64,000 bases of DNA from Megascapheus bottae (GCA_024803745.1 JANJXV010000037.1:7155501-7219500); one strand, 5' to 3'; positions 44,978 through 56,320 are shown, numbered from the stretch's first letter. Notes: generated by a model from the letters alone, not told the origin. A program made the numbers and translations.

Positions 44978-45374
44978 ATAAATATATGTATATATCATTC
45001 TAAATTTGCATATAATACATCAGAAACACTATTTTTAAAGTAAAACAATTAGAATAATATACTATAATGAACGGTATGTGAAAGTAGCCTCTTCCTTGAG
45101 AGAGTCCAGACCAATTTTGTTGGTCTGTAACCCAGGTCACAGTACCATGGAGAGAGAGAGACGCCTGTTGTGGTAGCCTCTGCAGAAGAGAATGGGATCT
45201 CAGAGAGTGCTACACAGAGCCTTCAGGACACATGTGCAGCTATTATGGCTTATTTCCTGTCCCATAGTTGATGCATGGAGACTTCTAATAATTTTTTGCA
45301 CATTTGTGCATATCTCAAATATTTCACCACACTTTTTATAAAGAAATTGAAGAAAACCACCTTTAATTCCACAG

Positions 45375-45622
45375 ACGGCGAGGACAAGCAATGTACCAAG
45401 CATTGGCTAAGTTTGGGAGCCAAATACTGTTCACTGTTGACCGCAGCTGACCTTGCAGGCTCCCCGAGTGAGTGGAGAAGATTCGAGACAGCGCAGGGGG
45501 CTGAGGGAACCTGTGGGTCTCCTGTGCGGACCCGAGAATCTAGAGTAGTTCAGGTGACCTTAGACAGCTTCGAACTGAAAATGAAGCCTACAGGAATGCA
45601 ACAGCAAGCACAGGAGATGGAG
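45375..45622 (+). other. Candidate exon in a CpG-richer patch
   Basis: An acceptor-like ttccacag ends at 45374 and a donor-like gag/gtatgg lies at 45620-45625. Between them one plus-strand frame stays open (part of a 123-codon frame, 45275-45646), and nine CpG occur within about 205 bp. I recognise no protein family, and the polypyrimidine tract is weak. A second donor-like site (cag/gtgacc) lies at 45551-45556. An exon of an unannotated transcript is possible; chance is equally possible. Confidence 0.2.
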
Positions 45623-46555
45623 GTATGGCTAAGGCTGCTACTGTAGGAGAGCTAGGCTTCTGACTGTGCAGAACCTCACACTGGCTCCTTAACATTTTGA
45701 CTTGATGTAGCAATGAACCAGGTGGCAGGTACAACACAAAGGAGGGAGAAAGTAGAGACAAGCAGAATATCTTAAAACATTTCACACCTGTGAGATCCCC
45801 AACTGCTCCTAAATTCTACCCTAATGCAGAAGAAGGGAAGTAAAGGCCCTGGGCTGCATGCCATGTTGGAGGTAATTTACCATTTGTCATAGGCAAGTTA
45901 CACAACTCAGTTAGTGATTAAATTACCAACATAACAGCTATTTGAGGAGAGAAGGTTCAAGGTTGTTTCTGCTCCTGCACTTTGGTTTAAATGGAATTTG
46001 ATGCATTCTTAATCTGCATGTTTAATACAACAGAACTTAAAAATAATGTCCAATCCCCAGTAATGTAAAAAAAAATTTAAGCAACCAGTATTCATCAAAC
46101 TCAAGGTCCTCTGTGTCTAACCTTGGTCCCATGTTTAGATTTATAAGGTGTGAGATCATTGTCAGTTCCATTTATCTCTGTTATTAAATTTACTGGGCCA
46201 CCTTCAAATGGCATTATATCTTCTTATCTAATTCAAATAAATGTCTTACTTCTGGCTTAGCATGTAGATGGTGAAATCTCATTGTTAACTCAGTAATTGA
46301 GATAATCACATTGTTTTGCTTTCCTAATAGAATCTTAAATTGATTGCTCATGCCCGAAATTCCACTCCATTTCATCAGACTTTTCTTAAGACTGCTGTAC
46401 ATAAAACTTCCCTGTGTCTCCACATTTCTACAAGGCTATAACATTCTTGCCCTATTCTTCAACTAGCACTTATCTTGGGCTGGTTTTTTTTTAAGTAGTA
46501 TAAAATTTGTCCTTTGGATTTAAGGTTTGTATTTATTTTTGTGATGATTTAAATA
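45623..46555. other. No recognised feature
   Basis: Apparently unique sequence with short, unrecognised frames. Confidence 0.35.
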
Positions 46556-46559
46556 TACT

Positions 46560-46735
46560 AGTGACTAAAGTCACAAGCTTTTTACAGTAAGCACTGGGTT
46601 TCAATACAAGTTCTTGACTAACAGCCTCTGTTTCCTCATATGAAACCCCAGAAGGTGCTGTGAGATTTCACTGAGATTAGTTCCCATCTCAAGTGAAGTT
46701 AAACAGCACATAGTAACCATTTTTATTTAGCCAAA
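46560..46735 (+). repeat. MIR, sense, diverged
   Basis: cactgggtttcaatacaagt, acagcctctgtttcctcata, tgctgtgagatttcactgag, aaacagcacatagtaacc. Confidence 0.6.
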
Positions 46736-47745
46736 TGAAATGTTACAGTCTATATTCAGCCTGACTAGAAATAATGATGCCTTGCTTAAACATTTAAACC
46801 AACCTTCCCAATTTCGAAAGAGATTATCTTTCTTCCTCATGTCATTTTGTCTCTTACAATCATCCCATCTGAATCATTCCTATTCCTTGACATGTATACA
46901 AACTGTCACTTACACAAATACATTCTGTCTAATTTGGTCATATTTTATTTTGTTCTAGTAGGTCTGGAGGTGGCAGTAGTCTGTCCTTATCTGAAGTAAG
47001 TATCACAAAGCAGAGCATCTGAGGTTCTAACTGCAGTGGACTATACTACCAGGAAGTATCCTGGTAGCTAAGAGTAACAATAGCCTCTGTGGTTGGCTAA
47101 CACGGCGGAATAGAGTTAGCCCCTAAAACCAGCCTGGCTACCACTCCAAACCCAATGCACTTTCTTTCACTCGAGTTTCCCCACATACTCCTTGCCCTGT
47201 CTCGACTGATCTTTTCGATGCACCCCTGTGCCCAAGCTTATTTCTACCCTCCAGAAAGTCTTCATTTGTGTGTCACTTGCTCCAAGAAACCTGTGACTCC
47301 ACAGACTTGGCAAGCACTTCTGTTGTGTGTTTTCACGACACTCTCAAATCATCCTTATTTCATGTGAGTAGCCCTTGCTTTACCCCAGTCTCCATATACA
47401 TAAACTTCAATCACCATTATTTGGTTAGAGTAACAGCAATCCTCCAGCAAACCAGTTCAAACCTCAGTTACCACAATATATGATCTATGAGTAATTGTAG
47501 AAACCATGCATGAACTGCATGGTTTTATGCATAACTTGCATAAACTGCTGGTCCACAAATCACTTCATAAATAGCAGATTTATGTGCTGGTCTGTTACCG
47601 ATCACATCATTTCTTCCAAAGCCAGTACATGGTTTATCTTGAATGGTAGGACATGAAAGTTAAAACACATTAATTATAGAAGAAAAAAACAGTTGTAATT
47701 TGAATTTGTCATCTATTATCATGTGATACTAAAAAATCTCTATAC
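46736..47745. other. No recognised feature
   Basis: Two overlapping plus-strand frames (47155-47367, 47268-47483), neither recognised. 47504-47545 has several tgcat units. Confidence 0.35.
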
Positions 47746-47746
47746 A

Positions 47747-47958
47747 TAGGATAATTTTTTTTAACAACACTGGGCCTTGCACTCAGGGCCTGGGCACTGT
47801 TTTTGGACAATTTTTGCTCAAGGCCAGCACTCTGCCACTTGAGCCTCAGCACCACTTCTGGCTTTTTCTGTGTATGTGGTACCAAGGAATCAAACCCAGA
47901 GCTTCGTGTATGCTAGGCGAGCAAGCTACCACTATGCGTCTGGCCTAGGATAATTTTT
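47747..47958 (-). mobile_element. ID-like dimeric SINE, antisense, with target duplication
   Basis: actgggccttgcactcaggg, ctctgccacttgagcctcag, ggtaccaaggaatcaaaccc, tatgctaggcgagcaagcta. Flanked by taggataattttt at 47747-47759 and 47946-47958, a 13-bp duplication. Confidence 0.93.
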
Positions 47959-48142
47959 GGGGGGTGGTCAGTCGTGGGGATTAACTCAGGGCCTGGGCAC
48001 TGTTCTTGAGCTTTTCAGTTCAAGCTGTGGCTCAACCACTTGAGCCATAGAGCCACTTCCAGTTTTCTGGTGGTTAATTGAAGGTAAGAGTCTCACAGAC
48101 TTTTCATTCCCAGCTGGCTCTGATCCAGAGCCACTGTAATCC
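47959..48142 (-). mobile_element. B1-dID-type SINE, antisense, truncated
   Basis: gattaactcagggcctgggc, agccacttccagttttctgg, tggttaattgaaggtaagag. The B1 half stops early near gatccagagccactgtaatc. Confidence 0.85.
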
Positions 48143-48242
48143 TGTCTGTTGTAAGGCTTGAACACTGGGCCTGGCCGTTGACCCTCAGCTCTTCAGCTCA
48201 AGGCTATCGCCCTATTCATTGAGCCACAGTGCCACTTCTGAT
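48143..48242 (-). mobile_element. dID half-SINE, antisense
   Basis: ttgtaaggcttgaacactgg, cagctcttcagctcaaggct, gagccacagtgccacttctg. Right half only. Confidence 0.82.
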
Positions 48243-48420
48243 ATTTTTTGCCAGTCCTGGGCCTTGAACTCAGGGCCTGTCCTTGGGCTTTCTCAAAAGT
48301 AGAGCTCTACCACTTGAGCCATAGCACCACTTCCAGCTTTTTTCTATGTATGTGGTACCGAGAAATCGAACCCAGGTCTTCTAGGCAAGCACTCTACAAT
48401 TAGGCCAAACTTCCAGCCTG
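48243..48420 (-). mobile_element. ID-like dimeric SINE, antisense
   Basis: tttgccagtcctgggccttg, ctctaccacttgagccatag, gtaccgagaaatcgaaccca, caattaggccaaacttcc. Two small internal deletions. Confidence 0.88.
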
Positions 48421-48678
48421 CTTCCGATAACTTTTAAGTAAAGGATTTCAGGACATTCTTCATTATCCACAGGGATTTTGTAGTACTTCTACTGAGGTTT
48501 GGGGAAAAGCGATAACAGGAAAGTTGGTAGATCCAAGTCTCATCTTTCTTTGAGTCACATTGTCTTTACTAAATGAAAATGGTCACCCCGCTGCCTTGAC
48601 TAGATGTCAAGTGCACAGTTTTGCCTGAGTCAGAGTTACGGCTCATCAATAGTAACATCACTTATGACAAAATATTAT
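48421..48678. other. No recognised feature
   Basis: Short unique spacer. Confidence 0.35.
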
Positions 48679-48679
48679 C

Positions 48680-48916
48680 TTTTATTTCCTGTTCTGGGGC
48701 TTGAACTCAGGGCCTGGGCACTGTCCCTGAGCTACTTTGTGATTAAGGCTAGCACTTTACCACTTGAGCCACAGAACCACTTGCAGTTTTCTGGTTATTA
48801 ATCAGAGATAAGGGTCTCACAGACTTGCCAGCCTGAACCGACTCTGAATCATTACATTAAGATCTCAGCCTCCTGAGTAGCTAGGATTACAGGTGTGAGC
48901 CATCAGCACTAAGCTA
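48680..48916 (-). mobile_element. B1-dID-type SINE, antisense
   Basis: tctggggcttgaactcaggg, ttaccacttgagccacagaa, cagcctcctgagtagctagg, attacaggtgtgagccatca. Near full length. Confidence 0.92.
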
Positions 48917-48944
48917 TTTATCTTTTTCTTAATGTTCTTTTTTC

Positions 48945-49042
48945 TTTTCTTTTTTTGGTGATATTGTGGCTTTTGGAACTCAGTGCCTTGGACTTACCAG
49001 TCAAGCTCTCTTCCACACAAGCCACACCCCAACCTTTATATT
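48945..49042 (-). mobile_element. Old tRNA-type SINE fragment, antisense
   Basis: T-run, then ggaactcagtgccttggact, cttccacacaagccacaccc. Antisense ID/B1-related piece, diverged. Confidence 0.5.
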
Positions 49043-49311
49043 GTTATTCTTATTACAGTCTATTTCTCCAATACAGTCTCATCTTTTTGTCCATGACTGA
49101 TGTGGGAAAGACATGCACAGACAGACAGACATCATGCAAAAAGGTAGTTATTCTATTTCTCTTTGCTTGATCTCTCTCCTCCCTTGCCTTAGCAGCAACC
49201 CTGAATCTTCATTTAACCTTCACTGTAACAGCAACATGGCCATTCTGTGTAGGCACACATTTGAATTCCTGTTTTAGTGCCATTTACTGAATCTTTAAAA
49301 AAAATGATAAT

Positions 49312-49542
49312 AATATTTGGACACTGGTGGCTTAAACCTGTCATCCTAGCTACTCAGCAGGCTAAGAAGCATGGAGATTTAAAGTCAGTTCAGGCAGGCA
49401 AGTCCATGAGACTTTTATATTTAATAAAATACTAAAAAGCCAAAGTGGAACTGTGGCTTAAGTGGTAGAGCACTAGCTTTGAGGGGGAAAAAAGTTCAGA
49501 GACAGCATCTAGGCCCTAAATTCAAGCCCCAGGACTAGCATG

Positions 49543-49543
<1 letters not shown>
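49312..49543 (+). mobile_element. B1-dID-type SINE, sense
   Basis: gacactggtggcttaaacct, ctagctactcagcaggctaa, ctgtggcttaagtggtagag, attcaagccccaggactagc. Its tail is a compound microsatellite. Confidence 0.9.
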
Positions 49544-49579
<36 letters not shown>

Positions 49580-49645
49580 GCCACCACTACCACCACCACC
49601 AACAACAACAACAACGATAACAAACAGCAGCAATAACAATAACAC
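49544..49645. repeat. (CA)n, (ACC)n, (AAC)n compound microsatellite
   Basis: CA units, then cca/acc trinucleotides, then aac/aat units, all at the SINE 3' end. Confidence 0.93.
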
Positions 49646-51768
49646 TTACCTACAAGGGATTATGCAGACAAAAATGATATTACTAAGATTCCTACCCTTA
49701 TTAAATACTATCAGTTCCTGCAAATGGCTTGGCATGAGTGGTCTCCCTTCAGTCCTCAATATGCATTTGCTAGTGCACTACATCTGTATCTTTCCAAGAA
49801 ACATACCTATAAACATCCTTTACTTTCCCTCAAATTATTCATTTTCCAAAATAAATCTAATTTCTCTGAACTTTTCAGATCTAAACTTAAGCATTTGTCT
49901 TCACACTCATTTAGGTCTCATTCCATAAATGATATAACGAAGATCGCTTTTATCTTCTAGCTCTTTCCATCGGTCTGGCTTTCTTCTTCTCTCCTGCCCG
50001 TTCTTGGTAATTATTGACCTCAAACTCCCAATATGCCACCTATATCCACTCTGGATCCATTCAATCTAGAATTCAGTTGTATTTCCAAAGAGAAGAGATG
50101 AGAAGTGCCAGGCAATTAGTTCCTGGCTGGCAATCTCAGGGTGGGTGACAGATGTAGGGCTAGGTAGCACAAACATAGTGACAGAATGACATACTGCATT
50201 GTTTTCCCAGTGTAATTTGGCTCTACCACATGTAAAACAAATATCTGGAGAGCCAAACAAAATTTAAGGCTTTTTGCCCTTTAATTAAAAAAATGCTTAA
50301 ATTAACACAGTGCACTGTGCACTTCCCTTTGCATGTAGAGACACAACGCTTTTTAAAACTGTATTAAAAAATAGAATTGGCAATGGTCTTGACTCCTGCT
50401 CAAGCTTGCCAAAAAGGTTGGAAGGGAGCATGCTTCTTCCTGCCTCTCTTGGCTTTGTTCCCTGTTAAGAAGTTAGTGGAGGCAGCCTCCTTATCTTCTT
50501 CAACTTTCCCTTGAGCTGTTCATGGAGTAAGGGGTGGGCCCAGGAGAAGGGTTCCACAGGTGGTAATGTAGAAATGTTAGGTGCTCGCAGTAAAGTCTAG
50601 GAGCTTCGGATTGAGTTCCCATGCTGGTGGTGAATCTTTAATTGATGCTCTTGGCTAACCTCCCATTGCTACTGTTTGTGTAAAGTTGGAAGTGACTAAT
50701 TGACTCAATCTGTATTTGCTATATAACCATGCTTAATGCAAAGCCCACAGGGACTCTCACAGAGCCATTTTTGACCAACTAGATCATGACTTCCAAGAAA
50801 TCTCATCTCTCTTCCCCCCAAATGCTAAAATGTTCTTAGTCCCAAATGACATGGGTTATGTCTAAACATTTCCTGTAGAAAAAAGGAGATGTTGGTTGAA
50901 TTCCATATTTCACTCTCTCAATGGGATTAATTCTCAATGAGGATTATTGTCATGAACTTGATAGAAATTGTCTTACCTGTTTTGTTCTTCATGAAGACTA
51001 TTTCAGTAACAAAGAACAATCATTGCTCATCAAAGCATCTATCACCAAAAAATAAAAAAAGATAAAGTGTCAAATCATCCGAGCTAATGAAAATTGAAAT
51101 TTGAGTGCTCTTGTGAACCCTCAAACATATCATTCAATTGCAGATTTCACAGAAGAAAATGCTCACTGCATGCTTTGCAAATGGAGGAAGAGATTCTCTC
51201 AAGTTATTGCAGAAACTAAAGTGTTGCAGGCAAATGACACACAGCAAGCACAGACAGGACCATCCCTCCGTGCAGGCTCCCTATTACCAGAAAAGCCCCT
51301 GCCTAACACTCACTCAATTTCTCTCCCTTTCTCTTTCTATGTTAATAATATTGTCCACATTTACAAAAAAATCACCTCAATTCAGATGCCAATTAAAATA
51401 AGCAGCAGAAAGCTAGACCCAAGAACTACCATAAAGCAAAATTTTAAAATTCTATGAATATGCACATTAAAATGAGAAAAGTGACAAGCTTTCTATATTA
51501 GCACAAAACCTGATTCCACTACAGTACAACCTTCAATTTCAGGTGTCTTCCCCCAAATAGATTATGATAAAGTAGAATAGAATTTGGCAGGACTTGAGCT
51601 TCTATTTCTGGTATCATGGTAGCAGTGACAAAATTGTTTTGAAAATTCCAATTGATAAGACTGGCAGGAAATATATTTGCTTAATTTTATAGACCAAGGT
51701 ATTTAGAGGCAAGTAGTTTCTAGTCATTTCCAATTATATTAAGTCTGGGTTTTACCAAGAGAAACCAG
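49646..51768. other. Repeat-poor block, nothing recognised
   Basis: About 2.1 kb with no recognised SINE, L1, MIR or L2, the longest such stretch here. Several plus-strand frames (for example 51101-51457, 118 codons) are not recognised. It contains homeobox-type taattg/ttaatt words and a 14-bp palindrome at 50306-50319. Possible regulatory DNA, but nothing proves it. Confidence 0.4.
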
Positions 51769-51769
51769 C

Positions 51770-51995
51770 TTGCCAGGTACCAGTGGCTCAAACTTATAAT
51801 CCTAGCTACTAAGAATGCTAAGATCTGAGGATCCTGGTTCAAAGCCAGCCTGGGCAGGAACATCCCTGATTATCGTCTCCAATTAACCACCAAAAAACTG
51901 GAAATGGATCTGTGACTCATATGCTGGAGCACTAGACTTGAGCAGAAAAAGTAAAGATACAACACTCAGGCCATGAGCCTTCATGAAAGAGAAAG
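51770..51995 (+). mobile_element. B1-dID-type SINE, sense
   Basis: gccaggtaccagtggctcaa, aagatctgaggatcctggtt, caattaaccaccaaaaaact, ctcaggccatgagccttc. A-G-rich tail. Confidence 0.9.
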
Positions 51996-52369
51996 ACAGA
52001 GAGACAGTCACAAAGACAGAAAGGTTAGGATTGACTTGATCTTTTCTTGTTCTCATAGTTACAAATGGTTGTCATAGCTCTAAAAATCTCATCTATATTT
52101 GAAGCAAAACAAAAGAAGGAGTATTAATGGCTTGATCAGTAAGAGAAACCTCTGTATTGTTGCTCATTTGTTGAGACAGTCTTTCTAAAATCTCTGACAA
52201 GACTTTTATTTATATCTCATTAATTAGACCTATATATCATAGTTATCTCTAAATGCAATTTAAGTTGGAAGTTGGGTATTAAGCAGATGGTTTGGAGAAG
52301 AAGAGCAATATTGGTGACATATCAGTCAAATGGCACTCTCTGCCACAGCTGTCATTATTTCCTTTTCTT

Positions 52370-52600
52370 CTTTTAAGTTTTATTAATGTAAATTATACAC
52401 AAGTTCATTGTGATATTTACGTATTCATAATGGACTTCTATCCAATTCACCCAGCCCATCTATATTATTCTTCTTTAACCCCTCTTCCTCTCTTTTGCTC
52501 ATAAAATGCACTTGTAAATATTTACACACATATACTATCAACCTTTTCCTCCTCTCCATCTTTAAAAAATTTGATAAAAGTAAACAGCACAGTTCTAGGA
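52370..52600 (-). mobile_element. Probable old L1 3' end, antisense
   Basis: aagttttattaatgtaaatt, caagttcattgtgatattta, then a C/T-rich stretch with cccctcttcctctcttttg: antisense rodent L1 3' UTR pattern. Confidence 0.5.
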
Positions 52601-52889
52601 TAATCTGATTGGGTAGCTTGAGAAATATTCTCAAAGTAGCCACACAGGATGAAAATATGTCTTAGATTTGGAGTTTTCCATTCAGCCGTCATCCAGTGGC
52701 GTATGACTTACGTACCAATGAGGTTCGGCAGGTTCATTACCATCTCCAAGTTTCATACAACCATACCTGTCAAAAACTTGAGTCATTGCAAATTCAATCC
52801 GAATATTCTGGGTATTTCTTCTGTTTCCTTTCCTTCCTGGATTCCATAATAAATTGCTATCCCAAAGTTGGCATCTCGGATGCCTAAAT

Positions 52890-53570
52890 GATTTCCATTC
52901 TATAGTTATTTTCATTATATTGCTTAAGTGATTTTACAGTTTTGTCCAAGTGACATCATGCTATTGCTACCACTTCTCCTTTAACTGTAATTATAACTTT
53001 TGAGAATTAAATCATGTTGGAGCTAGCTCATTCCATTTTACTTTTGGATAAATAACTCAGTTTGCTGACCTATTATTTCACTGGTGGACATTTAGGTTAT
53101 CTATGGTTCTTTGCTATTTAGAACATACTGTATGAGGCTTCTTGCGCACACACACACCCTTCTGCACAGGTGAAATAATTTCTCTAATTCTTATACCTGG
53201 AGATAGACTTGCTGAGTCAAAAGTCTAGAACATTTCAAGTCTGGGACATTGCCAAATGGCTCTTCAAACTGCCCTATCCATTATCCACCCGCCACAGTGC
53301 ATGGCTGCTCTGATAATTTTGTATTCTCATCAGTCATTGGGATTGTCAGTTATTTCTGGTTGGTCCAGCGTTGTGGCTGTGAAATGGTACCTCACTGTTA
53401 TTTTAATTTGCATGTCCTTGATGAATAGGAAGATGGAACACTGTATCAGATGTGTTTGGTCATAAGGCTTTAATCCTATTAATTTTCTGTCAATATCTTC
53501 CCTGCCATATTTTCATGAATTGATTGTCTTTTCCTTAACATTCATATCTTTTTTGGTCTGGTTTCTGTAA
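52890..53570 (-). mobile_element. Old L1 ORF2 tail, antisense
   Basis: Collinear with antisense L1: ctggtggacatttaggttat, tacctggagatagacttgct, tgccaaatggctcttcaaac, ttgtattctcatcagtcatt, gtgaaatggtacctcactgt, taatttgcatgtccttgatg. Heavily mutated. Confidence 0.85.
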
Positions 53571-53602
53571 CTAGACCATGTGCATCACTATTCAGGAATC
53601 AC

Positions 53603-53826
53603 AACTGAAGACTTAGCAGCTCACACCTGTAATCCTAACTACTCAGGAGGCTAGGATCTGATGAGTACAGTTCAAAGCAGCCTGAACAGAAAAAGACTCA
53701 TCTCTAACAAATCACTGAAAAGCCACAAAAGGAAGTGTGGCTCAAGTGGTAGAGCATCAGCCTTGAACAAAAAAGCCAAAAAACAACACCCAGTCCCTGA
53801 GTCCAAGTTCTAAGACAGGAAAAAAT
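53603..53826 (+). mobile_element. B1-dID-type SINE, sense
   Basis: agctcacacctgtaatccta, actactcaggaggctaggat, gtgtggctcaagtggtagag, ccctgagtccaagttctaag. Confidence 0.9.
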
Positions 53827-53882
53827 AGATAGATAGACAGACAGACAGACAGAGAGATGATAAATAGACAGGATAGATAGAA
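53827..53882. repeat. (GATA/GACA)n microsatellite
   Basis: gatagatagacagacagaca pattern at the tail of the SINE. Confidence 0.93.
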
Positions 53883-53930
53883 CCACAACCTTCACCACTC
53901 ACTCAATGAATACATGGTACTTGCCTCAGA

Positions 53931-53975
53931 GATGCCATTAGATCTAATTTTCTAGAAAATTAGATGAAAGGCATC
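53931..53975. repeat. Large palindrome with outer arms
   Basis: 53942-53965 is a perfect 24-bp palindrome without spacer; its half-site is atctaattttct. Outer arms gatgcc (53931-53936) and ggcatc (53970-53975) add six more pairs after a short mismatch of 5 versus 4 bases. Could extrude as a cruciform. Confidence 0.93.
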
Positions 53976-54099
53976 AAATTTTCTCTAGGTACACTACAGA
54001 ACATTTACTTTTCTACTTCCTGAACTTGGATAAAATGGTATTTATCACTTAATTGCCCTAAACATTGTTTTTAGTCTTGTTCTGAACTTAAAGCTTCAC

Positions 54100-54262
54100 A
54101 GTTGCCAGGTAGGTGAACTACCGTTTGGGCATGCCGCCAGCCCTTTTTGCTTTAGTTATTTTTCACATAGGGTCCTTCAGAGATGATCTTATACAACAAT
54201 CCTACCTCTGCCTCTCATGGAGCTGGGATTTTAAGTGTTAGCCACAAAGAGCCTAAGGCCAC
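54100..54262 (-). mobile_element. Old B1-like SINE, antisense
   Basis: tttcacatagggtccttcag, caatcctacctctgcctctc, atggagctgggattttaagt, gttagccacaaagagcct: diverged antisense B1. Confidence 0.5.
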
Positions 54263-54755
54263 CATTTTTAAACATCTCCTATAATAATGCGCAATCCTTA
54301 TTGCTCGCCAAATGACCCTTGGACCCTTTCCTTTCTTGTATTTTTGTTTAGTTTCATAAGTCATTTTCCTTACCACTCTTTAATCTTTCATGACCCTTCA
54401 CATTGTGACAGAATGGATTCAAGCTTATTTCTTGCATGCATTGCACCATAAACCACGGGGCTAGAAATAAAGAAATATTTGCTCCCTATCTCAATATTAG
54501 TTTTTAAGGAACAAATCACTGTTCTACAGCTAGCCCTTCCATTACAACATAAACATCTGAAAACTTAGAAGGTAAATGCTTGGAATTAGGTCCTCTGTTG
54601 GTCTAAAATGTAGGCGTTGTCCTACAGTCACAGCTTTAAAGAAGGACAGACCTTAAAATCATCTACATTTATCTAGATCTGGTTTTAGGCAACACTAAAG
54701 CTCTCCTCCTTTACCTCTTGCATGCATGTCTTGTTTGCACATGGCAGGTTACTAT
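54263..54755. other. No recognised feature
   Basis: Apparently unique sequence. Confidence 0.35.
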
Positions 54756-54759
54756 ATGG

Positions 54760-54970
54760 CTGCTTAATTACTCAGTAAATATTTACTGAATGCCTGCTTA
54801 GGAATGTGATGTATACAGAAGGCTGGCATGCTGTGTAAGAGACAGAGTCTCTACTCTCCAGGAACTTGCCATCTTCTTTGACATGGAGGACAATATGACA
54901 ATAGGATCACATGCCCAAGAAAAGCATGACAGTATGGTGTGCCTGCACGAGAGCCAGAGTAGGAAAACTG
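54760..54970 (-). repeat. L2 relic, antisense
   Basis: actcagtaaatatttactga, atgcctgcttaggaatgtga, agtctctactctccaggaac, ttgccatcttctttgacatg: the antisense L2 start. Confidence 0.65.
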
Positions 54971-55259
54971 TGGTCATTCAAATTTACCCCTGTCACGGAA
55001 GGAACACAGGATGACTCTCTGGCTTGCACTCTTGGGTAGATCATGACACCATTCTCTGACAGGAGAAACTAGGCAAGGGGAAAGATTAACAGTGAGAAAT
55101 GAAGAAAGAGTGTGAATTTGTCTGGGGAGGACTAAAAATCTAAGACTCAGAGGGAAGAGTTCAGAACCCAGAAGAAAAGACTACAATAGAAGAACAAACT
55201 TATAAATCATATGTGCAGAGGTGAGAACAATAGTGGAGTCGCTAGGACTGAGCTTACAC

Positions 55260-55765
55260 AGGTACTGACATTTATTTAGTGGCTGGGTAGCAAAGGAGAA
55301 AAAGATAGGTGGTACAAGAGATTAGATGAGAAGAGAAGGGACAACAGAACCAAAATATCACTGAGGAAACAGCCAATGGGGACATGACGGGATAGTTGGC
55401 TTTTGTTTGAGCTCACTAGAAAAGACTGAGAGAGATCAGGACTCAGGCTGATCTCCCAGAAATGGGTGGAGGGTGGATCCAATGGAGAAAGGAAAGCAAA
55501 GGCTTCTGGGAGGAGAATAACACTCCTGAAACCTAAACAATGCAAGACGAGTCAGGGGATGGTATGTGTCCACAAAGACATTTTCTGGAAACGAACATGG
55601 AGAGGAAACCCAGGCCAGAAAGGCCTTGCATGTTTGGCAAAACACTTGGAATTTCATCTTCAACAGAAGAGTCATCTGAGGTTTCCAAACAAAGATGTGG
55701 CTGAATAAAGCCACTAGAGAGGTTTCAAAGTTATGGAAGACACCATGCTTAGACTAGGGATAGAA
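55260..55765 (-). repeat. L2 relic, antisense, later part
   Basis: ccagaaaggccttgcatgtt, acttggaatttcatcttcaa, gatgtggctgaataaagcca follow the inner antisense L2 order. Probably the same element as 54760-54970, with the middle too diverged to see. The opposing frames here are chance. Confidence 0.5.
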
Positions 55766-56186
55766 ACAAATCTAAGCTGAGATGCAACAGCAAGAGACAA
55801 ACACCCCCACGCTGCCTGAGGATAGGATCTCTGGCCTGTCAGGTGACACACATCAAGCTGTTACAATCACAGCAATGACCACCCACAGGGAAAGAGGAGA
55901 AAGCCAGAGCCTCCATCCAGAAAAGAGGCTAGCACTATCCTGCCCCCATGGTTTCCGCTTTGCTGAGGGGCACCAGGCCGCTTTGTACCAGATCCAGGAA
56001 AGGGGCTGGCCTCCTCCACTCAACAAAGCTTTGACCGCTTTTTGCCTAGACACCTCAGGAATGAAGGCAAATACAGTGCTTGCTTTGATGGGTGCTGCTT
56101 CTCTGGGCATTAGGATGGTGATCCATGTCAGTGTTTTTAGAAATACAGTGGCTCAAACCCTTCTTCCTCTTATCTCCTTTCTGTAG
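55766..56186. other. No recognised feature; opposing open frames
   Basis: A 134-codon plus frame (55782-56186), the longest non-L1 frame here, overlaps an 85-codon minus frame (55853-56110). The plus frame ends exactly at an acceptor-like site. No family recognised. Confidence 0.3.
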
Positions 56187-56320
56187 CTGAGAAACACGAG
56201 AAAAGCAAGAGAAAGATGTGTGAGAGCCTTCCCTGGGTTTTGATGGACATGGGGCTACGGATGAGGACTGAGGAAGTCCGAAGTTGGTGGCTGGAAAAGG
56301 GAGAGGATCATGCAATGAAG
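56187..56320 (+). other. Candidate exon A
   Basis: 134 bp bounded by a good acceptor (pyrimidine tract 56159-56182, then gtag) and an aag/gtaatt donor. The third frame is open throughout and gives a charged, lysine- and glutamate-rich peptide with no known relative. It lies between two L2 relics. It may be an exon of an unannotated, perhaps non-coding, transcript; chance is possible. Confidence 0.25.

Noticed and set aside
51101..51457. 118-codon plus-strand frame overlapping an 87-codon frame
   Set aside because: Two frames in the same place with no recognisable product. Splice context absent.
55782..56186. 134-codon plus-strand open frame
   Set aside because: No recognised domain, overlapped by an 85-codon frame on the other strand, and close to L2 relics. 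Length alone is not convincing in a 64-kb window.
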